Assembly: GCA_945836835.1 (NCBI GenBank)
Contig: CAMAML010000002.1
Location: 1 to 20,928, forward strand
Direction: 5' to 3'
Length of the DNA: 20,928 nucleotides
From: an uncultured cyanobacterium
GTDB lineage: Bacteria > Cyanobacteriota > Vampirovibrionia > Gastranaerophilales > Gastranaerophilaceae
The notes under the pieces are model-generated. The model was not told the DNA's origin. It did no database searches and was given only the letters and a program-made list of their open reading frames with translations. Shown piece after piece: positions 1 through 5,452 of this stretch. A program made the translations under genes and the position numbers. Numbering within the stretch: the first letter of the stretch is position 1; each line of letters begins with the position of its first letter.

Positions 1-54
1 TTTCGCTATTTTGGGACGGTTATTGGAGCTATAAAATTTATCTCGGACAGCAGT

Positions 55-124
55 GCCTCTACCTGCGGGAGAGGGTAGTGGCAGTTGCCGAGGAACGAGG
101 CTTACAAATGCAGGTGAGAGGGCA
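55..124 (+). repeat. Dispersed intergenic hairpin repeat, copy A (degenerate)
   Basis: The segment shares GGGAGAGGGT(A/T)GTGGCAGTTGCC and then AGGCTTAC and GGTGAG with copy C at 4014-4083. The first hairpin arm is partly degraded (CTCTACCTGCGGGAGAG) and the second palindrome is no longer perfect. The frame starting at base 3 stays open across it to a stop at 222-224, but nothing in that translation was recognised. It is one of three related elements in the first 4.1 kb of the window. Confidence 0.6.
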
Positions 125-159
125 AACATGGCGTAGGTCACTGAAAAAGTGTTTCCCTA

Positions 160-188
160 TGTACAAATTTCCTTTAAACCGGTATAAT
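160..188 (+). promoter_or_regulatory. Possible distal promoter upstream of rubrerythrin
   Basis: TGTACA (160-165) and a perfect TATAAT (183-188) are separated by 17 bases. A transcript would start near 195 and would need a leader of about 275 bases to reach the rubrerythrin start. It could instead serve a small RNA or be a chance match in AT-rich DNA. The closer promoter at 409-437 is more convincing. Confidence 0.3.
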
Positions 189-296
189 AACAAGATAAAG
201 CGTACTCAAGTAGAGCAAGTATAGAAATGACAGAAGAAAAAGGATATAAGTTAAGGATAATTGGCATTCGTGCGACGCCCTAATAACCGATAAAAC

Positions 297-373
297 TTAG
301 TAAGTTAGTCACTAAATCACTCTTCTCGAGAGGCTCGTTTAACGCAGTCGCGATGTTACACTTAGTCACTAAA
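297..373. promoter_or_regulatory. Twin TTAGTCACTAA palindromes, candidate operator
   Basis: Two identical 11-base perfect dyads, TTAGT-C-ACTAA, lie at 305-315 and 362-372. Both are followed by A, so TTAGTCACTAAA is an exact 12-base direct repeat with a 57-base period. A third half site, TTAGTAA, sits at 297-303 directly against the first dyad. The second dyad ends 37 bases before the -35 box of the rubrerythrin promoter. Spacing and symmetry suggest binding sites for a dimeric regulator, but the regulator is unknown and this is inference. Confidence 0.4.
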
Positions 374-408
374 AAATAACTTTTTTCACTCTATGCCGAT
401 TTTTTATC

Positions 409-437
409 TTTACATTTAAATCTTTTTGGGCTAAAAT
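409..437 (+). promoter_or_regulatory. Promoter of the rubrerythrin gene
   Basis: TTTACA (409-414), a 17-base spacer and TAAAAT (432-437) form a good sigma-70-type promoter. Transcription would start near 444, giving a short leader of about 27 bases that contains the ribosome binding site AGGTGG (460-465). Confidence 0.65.
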
Positions 438-470
438 TTTGTTGAGAGATAAACAAGAAAGGTGGTAATT

Positions 471-1007
471 ATGAAATACGTATGTCCTGTTTGCGGTTGG
501 ACAACCGAGGCGGAGACCGCTCCCGAAAAATGTCCTGTTTGCGGCGTAACTAACTTGAAAGTCGTTGACGGTAAAGAAAAAGTTTACGCTACCGAACATC
601 ACGTAGGCGACGGAGTTGTTGAAGATAAAGAAGTTATGGACGGCTTGAGAGCTCACTTCACGGGCGAATGCACCGAAGTCGGCATGTACCTTGCAATGTC
701 AAGAGTTGCCGAAAGAGAAGGCTATCCTGAAGTTGCCGAAGCATACAAAAGATACGCTTTTGAAGAGGCTGAACATGCCGCTAAATTTGCAGAACTCCTG
801 GGTGAAGTTGTTACAAATTCTACAAAGAAAAACTTGGAACTCAGAGCTGAAGCTGAATTTGGAGCTTGCGAAGGCAAATTGGCTATCGCAAAACGTGCTA
901 AGGAATTGGGTTACGACGCAATTCACGACACCGTTCACGAAATGGCGAAGGACGAAGCTCGTCACGGTAAAGGTTTCGACGGCCTTTTGGCAAGATACTT
1001 TGCATAA
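471..1007 (+). CDS. Reverse rubrerythrin (N-terminal rubredoxin domain plus diiron four-helix domain)
   Basis: This 178-residue protein belongs to the rubrerythrin family, non-heme iron peroxidases that reduce hydrogen peroxide in the cytoplasm of anaerobes. The N terminus has the rubredoxin-type Fe(Cys)4 site, CPVC at residues 5-8 and CPVC at 21-24. The ferritin-like domain follows with EEAEH (98-102) and DEARH (161-165), the carboxylate and histidine ligands of a diiron centre. The order rubredoxin first, ferritin-like second is that of the reverse rubrerythrins described in clostridia, where they are the terminal component of NADH peroxidase. The ATG at 471 is chosen because AGGTGG lies five bases upstream; an in-frame GTG at 462 falls inside that binding site. 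The gene stands alone, with its own promoter and terminator and two palindromes upstream, which fits stress-responsive control. Family assignment is secure; the physiological electron donor is not visible here. Confidence 0.93.
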   Translation: MKYVCPVCGWTTEAETAPEKCPVCGVTNLKVVDGKEKVYATEHHVGDGVVEDKEVMDGLRAHFTGECTEVGMYLAMSRVAEREGYPEVAEAYKRYAFEEAEHAAKFAELLGEVVTNSTKKNLELRAEAEFGACEGKLAIAKRAKELGYDAIHDTVHEMAKDEARHGKGFDGLLARYFA

Positions 1008-1033
1008 GACTTGTTGATATTTGGGTAAATTGG

Positions 1034-1069
1034 AAAGTGGCTTGCAATTTTATTGCACGCCACTTTTTT
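1034..1069 (+). terminator. Rho-independent terminator of the rubrerythrin gene
   Basis: AAAGTGGC and GCAAT pair with ATTGC and GCCACTTT around a short AT loop, and the stem runs into a T tract ending at 1069. It begins 27 bases after the rubrerythrin stop codon. Confidence 0.85.
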
Positions 1070-1116
1070 AGTTGAAATAGATGTTCACAAAACAGTAAAG
1101 TAATTGTCCAAACTGA

Positions 1117-1202
1117 CCGCCCCCTCACCCGACATTCTAAATACGCCATAAAATAAAAATTTGGCGAATTAAGAATGTCTACCCTCTCCCGCTTGGAGAG
1201 GG
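1117..1202 (-). repeat. Dispersed intergenic hairpin repeat, copy B, with a long internal palindrome
   Basis: Read on the minus strand, the element begins with a hairpin (CCCTCTCC / GGAGAGGG, 1182-1202) and ends with GGGTGAGGGGGCGG (1117-1130), identical to the end of copy C at 4070-4083. The middle differs: 1131-1179 is a near-perfect inverted repeat with 17-base arms that match at 15 positions, around an AT-rich loop. Conserved ends with an exchanged centre resemble a REP/BIME or MITE-like non-autonomous element. It lies between the convergent 3' ends of rubrerythrin and bioY. Confidence 0.7.
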
Positions 1203-1270
1203 AGCTTTTACAGTAATTTTGGCATCGTAGAATTTGACAATCCTCCGTAACTTAGCCGGTAGTGAAATTT

Positions 1271-2059
1271 TTACAGATAGAACCACAAAATAATTCTTAA
1301 ATATTTTGTAGCTAGGACAGCTAAATAAGAGAATACCAAGTCATATAAAATTTTCAGTCCGCTTTGAGCGACTATCCACTGTTTGACAAATTCAAGCCCC
1401 GCATGCTTAAACAGAGCAAGCCCGAACATATAGCAAATTCCGAACAAATGGATTGTTAATACCGCCAAAACCACTGCTTTAAGCGTGTTTTTGTATGTGT
1501 AATTCTTTTTCAAAATCGTGCCGAGGATAATTCCTGCGGGGATGTAGCCCAAAATGTAGCCGAACCCGTATTCAAAGATATACCGCCAGCCTCCGCCGAG
1601 GGCAAACACCGGAACAAAAAGCAGTCCCGCAAGCACGTACAATAAAATACTTACGACTCCGGGTTTTCTACCCAAAAGTCCGACAACAAAAAGGGCTATC
1701 GGGATTTGCGGGATGTATTTTATCGAAAACATAAAGTCCGACGGATTGCACGGTTCGCCCGCCCAAAACTTCATCGGGACTATTACGTGTGTAATGTCGA
1801 GCTGAAGGAAGGTTGCCACAACAATTAGAAACGAGCAGAAAAATACCAGCATAATGCTTCCGACGCCGATATGCAACCCTTTTTTCTTTTTTGCCTCTTT
1901 TTTTTGCATCTTTGACTTCAGCTTTTTGATGCGTTTAAGCTCTTTTTTCTCTTTACGGCTGAGTTTGCGAGCTTTTTTTGCCGAAGGTTCGTGATGAATA
2001 TTATGTTCTTTTCCGTGGGAAAAATTATTTTCTCCCGAGTATTCGTTGTCGTTATTCAT
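1271..2059 (-). CDS. bioY: BioY family protein, biotin ECF transporter substrate-binding (S) component
   Basis: This 262-residue integral membrane protein matches the BioY family, the biotin-capturing S subunit of energy-coupling factor transporters. About six hydrophobic segments run from residue 65 to the C terminus. The central stretch YIPQIPIALFVVGLLGRKPG, followed by the Gly/Pro-rich LAGLLFVPVFALGGG and YIFEYGFGYILGYIPAG, is typical of the family. Unusual is a 60-residue N-terminal extension, acidic/His at first and then very basic at 28-60 (KKARKLSRKEKKELKRIKK and on), predicted to lie in the cytoplasm; most BioY proteins lack it. The start overlaps the end of rimI by eight bases, so the two genes are translationally coupled. 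No EcfA or EcfT gene is nearby, so it probably uses a shared energising module or acts alone. Confidence 0.85.
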   Translation of the reverse strand: MNNDNEYSGENNFSHGKEHNIHHEPSAKKARKLSRKEKKELKRIKKLKSKMQKKEAKKKKGLHIGVGSIMLVFFCSFLIVVATFLQLDITHVIVPMKFWAGEPCNPSDFMFSIKYIPQIPIALFVVGLLGRKPGVVSILLYVLAGLLFVPVFALGGGWRYIFEYGFGYILGYIPAGIILGTILKKNYTYKNTLKAVVLAVLTIHLFGICYMFGLALFKHAGLEFVKQWIVAQSGLKILYDLVFSYLAVLATKYLRIILWFYL

Positions 2060-2591
2060 TTATGGTAATAACCTTTTTAAGATTTTCGATATTTTTATTG
2101 TACAAGGTTTTAAACTTGTCGTAAAAAATGTTTTCCGTCCACATAATGAGGGCGTCCTCGTTGTTGTCCTGATAGTATTGTTTTCGCGTGCCGAGCGACT
2201 TAAACCCGTATTTTTCGTAGAGGCTGACGGCTTTTTCGTTAGAAACCCGAACTTCCAGCGTAATATATTTGATTTCGTTTTTGTAGCAACTTTCTATTGC
2301 GTGGTGCAAAAGTGCCTCGCCGATATGCTTTCGCCTGAAATCGGGGTTGACGGATATGTTCGTAATGTGAGCTTCTTCAAGAATTTGCCATGTCCCGATA
2401 TAGCCGACGACTTGCCCGTCTTGGGTTTCGGCACAAAAGTAGTGAGCAACGTCGTTTGCCGCAAGCTCGTTGTAAAACGCCTCTTTTGACCAGTGGTGCT
2501 TGCCGTAAGACGCCTCTTCTATCGCAACAACGGGTTCAATGTCGTTGCGGGTCATCGGGCGAATTGTTATCTCTAAAACTTTTTGGCTCAT
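2052..2591 (-). CDS. rimI: Ribosomal protein S18 alanine N-acetyltransferase, RimI-like GNAT
   Basis: This 179-residue GNAT acetyltransferase has the RimI pattern and would transfer acetyl from acetyl-CoA to the N-terminal alanine of ribosomal protein S18. The acetyl-CoA loop is at 79-95 (ISVNPDFRRKHIGEALL, with RRKHIGEA as the Q/RxxGxG/A motif). The downstream block TLEVRVSNEKAVSLYEKYGF (111-130) holds the conserved Glu and Tyr that RimI uses in catalysis, and YYQDNNEDALIMW follows. The C terminus has about 25 extra residues, the last of which overlap the bioY start. No Shine-Dalgarno sequence precedes the ATG; the promoter at 2598-2626 would start the transcript at or next to the ATG, suggesting leaderless translation. 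RimI is the best call, though a related GNAT cannot be excluded. Confidence 0.85.
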   Translation of the reverse strand: MSQKVLEITIRPMTRNDIEPVVAIEEASYGKHHWSKEAFYNELAANDVAHYFCAETQDGQVVGYIGTWQILEEAHITNISVNPDFRRKHIGEALLHHAIESCYKNEIKYITLEVRVSNEKAVSLYEKYGFKSLGTRKQYYQDNNEDALIMWTENIFYDKFKTLYNKNIENLKKVITINE

Positions 2592-2597
2592 GCAAAA

Positions 2598-2626
2598 ATT
2601 TTAGCATAACGGGAAATCATATGCAA
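2598..2626 (-). promoter_or_regulatory. Promoter of rimI-bioY, apparently leaderless
   Basis: On the minus strand TTGCAT (2626-2621), a 17-base spacer and TAAAAT (2603-2598) with an extended TGC just upstream form a strong promoter. The expected start point, about seven bases past the -10 box, falls at 2591, the A of the rimI start codon. No purine-rich binding site exists between the -10 box and the ATG. Confidence 0.6.
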
Positions 2627-2655
2627 GGAATGAAAAGTTTTGTGAAAAACTTTTT

Positions 2656-3345
2656 TTACATAACGGGAACGTCAATCGGGTCAACGAGGATTACTTCGAG
2701 CTTTTCGCCTTTGTTGACGTAAACTTCTTCCCCTTTTCTCACCATATCGGCAACGCTGTCCCCGACAAAGTAGGCACCGCCGCCAATTCCGCCGCCAATA
2801 GCACCGACGGGAACCGTCAAAATCTTGCCGTAACCGTTAGCCCAATCCCAGTCGTCGCCTGTTTCAACACCCCAGTTTGTTGCGGTTTTGGTGATGTCTT
2901 TGGTTTTTTGCCAATTTTTCTTAACGGCATCCCCGTAGCCTCTTGTCGTGGTAATTCCGCCGTCGGAGGTCATATCGTTCCTTCCGATAATCGAGAGTGA
3001 GAGCGGAAGCTGACGCCCGTTAGGGGTTACGACATGATCAAAGTCCACGTATACGACTGCTCCTTTTGACATCCTTTTTGAAGGGATGATTGTTTTCAGC
3101 GTCCCTCTGACAAGCGAGCCTGAGGGAAGGATTACGTCGGAGTTTGCCTTTTGATCGTTTACCAAAATCGCCGAAAACTCGCTTCCTTGTGAGGCGGTCG
3201 AGCTTATCGGGGTGAGTGTTTGCAGGGTGAATTTTGTCCCTGCGGGTATTCTTTTGGTCTTTGCGTTTGCGTTAAAAGGTGCCGCCGAAACGGTTTGTAC
3301 GGTTAAAAATGCCGCAAATATGATTGCTAAAAATTTGTTTTTCAT
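2656..3345 (-). CDS. Secreted protein with signal peptide, beta-rich region and glycine zipper; unknown function
   Basis: I do not recognise a named family for this 229-residue protein. A signal peptide is clear (MKNKFLAIIFAAFLTVQTVSA, residues 1-21), so it is exported. Residues 32-120 look beta-rich and follow a pattern seen in VirB10/TrbI-like barrels: IPAGTKFTLQTLTPISS, then an ILPSGSLVRGTL strand pair; this resemblance is weak. Residues 178-200 form a glycine zipper (VPVGAIGGGIGGGAYFVGDS), which often packs in membranes. The C terminus returns to beta character (GEEVYVNKGEKLEVILVDP). The ATG at 3345 is chosen over an upstream in-frame start because AAGGAG precedes it and the signal peptide begins there. 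It is monocistronic, with a promoter overlapping that of the divergent gene. Likely envelope-associated by inference. Confidence 0.75.
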   Translation of the reverse strand: MKNKFLAIIFAAFLTVQTVSAAPFNANAKTKRIPAGTKFTLQTLTPISSTASQGSEFSAILVNDQKANSDVILPSGSLVRGTLKTIIPSKRMSKGAVVYVDFDHVVTPNGRQLPLSLSIIGRNDMTSDGGITTTRGYGDAVKKNWQKTKDITKTATNWGVETGDDWDWANGYGKILTVPVGAIGGGIGGGAYFVGDSVADMVRKGEEVYVNKGEKLEVILVDPIDVPVM

Positions 3346-3376
3346 AGACACACGCTTTCTCCTTTTTTTTGAGTTT

Positions 3377-3405
3377 ATTGTAATTGATTTTTGAAAAAAA
3401 AGCAA
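3377..3405 (-). promoter_or_regulatory. Promoter of the secreted glycine-zipper protein
   Basis: On the minus strand TTGCTT (3405-3400), a 17-base spacer and TACAAT (3382-3377) give a start near 3370, 25 bases before the ATG at 3345. It lies almost entirely inside the plus-strand promoter at 3384-3412. Confidence 0.6.
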
Positions 3406-3412
3406 GTATAAT
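3384..3412 (+). promoter_or_regulatory. Promoter of the membrane-anchored FGE/lectin-fold-like protein
   Basis: TTGATT (3384-3389), a 17-base spacer and a perfect TATAAT (3407-3412) give a start near 3419. The Shine-Dalgarno GAGGA (3430-3434) follows, four bases before the ATG at 3439. Confidence 0.7.
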
Positions 3413-3438
3413 CTTTTGTGTAAAATTTCGAGGAAAAT

Positions 3439-4008
3439 ATGTACGAAAGTATTAAAACTTACGCGGTATTAACCCTTATATTAACGGCTTTTCTGGGCGT
3501 TTTGTTGTTTCTTTACAAAACGGATTTCGTAGAGCGGGCGGAAGGGCTTGTTACGGGCAGGTCGGGGGATTGCATCCCGATAAAGACGAGGGGAAAGAAA
3601 AAATTATGCTTGGAGGAGGACGCAGGCTTGAAAACAGATTACTCTGAGGCATTGGAATACTGTAGGAGGCGGGGAAAACGACTTCCGACAAGGGAAGATG
3701 CTTGGTATATATGGATTTCTTCCGAAAATTGCAGACGGGCGTTTGCCTCGGGGGCGGACGTTTGGCAAAACAAGGTTCAGTTTTTGACGTCGGGGGTGAG
3801 GGTCCCTTCGGTTGCGACGGATAATTATTGTCGAATAAATTCCGTTATAAAATTTCCGATGTCGGCTCAGTATAAGCAGAGCAGTTTTTGGCTCGGGGAC
3901 GGCAAGAACGAGAAAGAACATTACGCAATAAACTACTTTTCGGCAACGATAAGGTCATTTTCTGACAAGGAGGAGGGGCTTGGCGTGAGGTGCGTTTCGG
4001 AGCCGTAA
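3439..4008 (+). CDS. Membrane-anchored protein with FGE-sulfatase/DUF1566-like domain
   Basis: This 189-residue protein starts with a single hydrophobic helix (residues 8-26) and no obvious cleavage site, so it is probably a type II-like membrane anchor with the rest outside. The exposed domain has the pattern of the formylglycine-generating-enzyme/C-type-lectin-like fold: YSEALEYCRRRGKRLPTREDAW at 68-89, a FWLGDG block at 150-155, and the closing GLGVRCV at 181-186. Six cysteines outside the membrane (residues 45, 57, 75, 98, 131 and 185) could form disulfides. Catalytic Cys residues of true FGE enzymes cannot be confirmed, so a binding or structural role is equally possible. The start is supported by GAGGA and a strong promoter. 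A hairpin repeat (copy C) lies six bases after the stop. Function is inferred only from fold-like motifs. Confidence 0.75.
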   Translation: MYESIKTYAVLTLILTAFLGVLLFLYKTDFVERAEGLVTGRSGDCIPIKTRGKKKLCLEEDAGLKTDYSEALEYCRRRGKRLPTREDAWYIWISSENCRRAFASGADVWQNKVQFLTSGVRVPSVATDNYCRINSVIKFPMSAQYKQSSFWLGDGKNEKEHYAINYFSATIRSFSDKEEGLGVRCVSEP

Positions 4009-4013
4009 AATTT

Positions 4014-4083
4014 ACCCTCTCCCTACGGGAGAGGGTTGTGGCAGTTGCCATTTGAGGGCTTACTGCCACGGGTGAGGGGGCGG
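4014..4083 (+). repeat. Dispersed intergenic hairpin repeat, copy C (best preserved)
   Basis: The element consists of a perfect 10-base hairpin (ACCCTCTCCC-TAC-GGGAGAGGGT, 4014-4036), a second palindrome (GTGGCAGT at 4038-4045 with ACTGCCAC at 4062-4069), and the terminal GGGTGAGGGGGCGG (4070-4083). The last segment is roughly an inverted copy of the first arm. Copies A (55-124) and B (1117-1202, opposite strand) share its ends. There is no T tract, so it is not a classical terminator. Confidence 0.75.
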
Positions 4084-4212
4084 ATACTGTTGTATCGGAT
4101 GGAAAGTGTCGTCCATGACCTCTAAAGTTACAATAAAAAATCATGATTTATAATATTTATATCAAGATTTAAAATTCATTAATAAAAATCAACAGCAATG
4201 GAGGTATAAATT

Positions 4213-4377
4213 ATGGGAATAGCGACGAGAGGTTTTACATTGGCGGAGGTTCTCATTACCCTTGGCGTAATCGGGGTAGTTGCGGCGGTAACGATGCCGA
4301 CTTTAATCACGAAGTGTCCAAATTACAAATACAACTTAGTAGTTGCAAAAGGCTATATTAGTCAATATTTTGAATAG
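4213..4377 (+). pseudogene. Truncated type IV pilin/pseudopilin gene (54 codons)
   Basis: The reading frame begins with a short leader and then the prepilin signature: MGIATR, G-F-T-L-A-E, and the hydrophobic helix VLITLGVIGVVAAVTMPTLI. Prepilin peptidase would cleave after the Gly before FTLAE, with Glu at mature position 5. A full pilin of this type has roughly 130-250 residues with a globular domain, but here the frame ends 20 codons after the helix with an unrelated-looking tail (NYKYNLVVAKGYISQYFE). The start has a good Shine-Dalgarno (GGAGG, 4200-4204, eight bases before ATG), so it may still be expressed. The stop is one base away from the end of the convergent queA. A 3' deletion is the simplest explanation; a natural micro-pilin is less likely. 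PilT is encoded at 15509-16618. Confidence 0.75.
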
Positions 4378-4378
4378 C

Positions 4379-5452
4379 TTACCTAATATACATACAGTCA
4401 CCGTAGCTGAAAAATCTGTACTTCTCTTTCACCGCCTCGGCATATGCCTCAAAAATGAAATCTTTCCCCGCAAATGCACTCACAAGCATCAGCAACGTTG
4501 ATTTTGGCAAGTGGAAGTTCGTTATCAACTTGTCCACCACCTTGAACTCGTACGGCGGATATATAAACAACTCCGAACTGTCGTGGCATGCCTGTATTCT
4601 CCCATATTTTTTATACACCGTTTCAAGCGTTCTAACAGATGTTGTCCCGACCGCAATAATCTTTTTCCCGATTCTTTTCGCCTCGTTAATCTTGTCTGCC
4701 GTAACCTCCGGTATCTCAAAGGTTTCCGAGTGCATCTTGTGATCCTCTATCCGCTCGGTTTTGACGGGTCTGAATGTTCCCATCCCAACATTCAGTGTAA
4801 CATAAGCTATATCTATACCATGCTCCTTTTGCAAACGGGTTAAAATCTCTTTCGTAAAATGCAACCCCGCCGTAGGTGCCGCAACTGACCCTTCATCACG
4901 GGCATATACCGTCTGATAACGCTCATAATCAAGGTTCTTTATCTCTTCTGTTTGGAGTTTTCGCTCAATATAAGGCGGAAGCGGCAAGTTTCCGTATTTA
5001 TGCAAAACCTCCATAAAATCGCCTGCACAGTCAAATTCTACAACCCATTCCCCGTCATCTTCAAGTTTTTCGACAACGGTTGCCGAAAGCTCCCCACTTA
5101 TCCGAACTCTCGTTTGAGGCTTTACCCGTTTTGAGGGTTTTATCAGCACCTGCCAAGTGTTTTCAGAGGTTTTGCTATCCGATGAAAGAGAGAATTTCTT
5201 GAGCAAAAATATTTCAATCTTTGCCCCCGTCTCCTCCTTAACCCCCAAAAGCCTTGCGGGAAGAACTTTTGTGTCGTTAAGCACGAGTAAAGAGTTTGGC
5301 TCAATCAAATCTACGATGTCGTAAAAATGTTTATGAGAAATTGTATGCCGTCCCTTATCAAGCACCATCATTCTTGAGTTTTCCCGCTTATCCGCAGGCA
5401 TTTGTGCGATAAGCTCTTCGGGTAATTCGTAGTCGTATTCCGATACCAGCAT
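4379..5452 (-). CDS. queA: S-adenosylmethionine:tRNA ribosyltransferase-isomerase
   Basis: QueA transfers and isomerises the ribosyl moiety of AdoMet onto preQ1-modified tRNA to make epoxyqueuosine at wobble position 34. The 357-residue protein is full length for the family. Visible family blocks include the N-terminal YELPEELIAQMPADKRENSRM and LVLNDTKVLPARLLG, the central APTAGLHFT, GTTSVRTLE, and the C-terminal TNFHLPKSTLLMLVSAFAG and YRFFSYGDCMYI. The start codon shares its A with the yidC stop (TAATG at 5454-5450), and no strong Shine-Dalgarno is seen, so translation is probably coupled to yidC. No preQ1 synthesis gene or queG/queH is in the window. Only a weak AT-rich hairpin follows the stop. 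Identification is confident. Confidence 0.97.
   Translation of the reverse strand: MLVSEYDYELPEELIAQMPADKRENSRMMVLDKGRHTISHKHFYDIVDLIEPNSLLVLNDTKVLPARLLGVKEETGAKIEIFLLKKFSLSSDSKTSENTWQVLIKPSKRVKPQTRVRISGELSATVVEKLEDDGEWVVEFDCAGDFMEVLHKYGNLPLPPYIERKLQTEEIKNLDYERYQTVYARDEGSVAAPTAGLHFTKEILTRLQKEHGIDIAYVTLNVGMGTFRPVKTERIEDHKMHSETFEIPEVTADKINEAKRIGKKIIAVGTTSVRTLETVYKKYGRIQACHDSSELFIYPPYEFKVVDKLITNFHLPKSTLLMLVSAFAGKDFIFEAYAEAVKEKYRFFSYGDCMYIR

Noticed and set aside
3..224. Frame open from the left edge through repeat copy A, and an opposite-strand frame from about 131 to the left edge
   Set aside because: Both run through a repeat element, lack recognisable protein similarity or a ribosome binding site, and are short; the end of an unseen upstream gene cannot be excluded.
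2626..2660. AT-rich hairpin after the glycine-zipper gene, considered as its terminator
   Set aside because: The stem is almost pure A/T and the T tract lies on the plus strand, opposite to the transcript it would need to stop; it also overlaps the rimI promoter.
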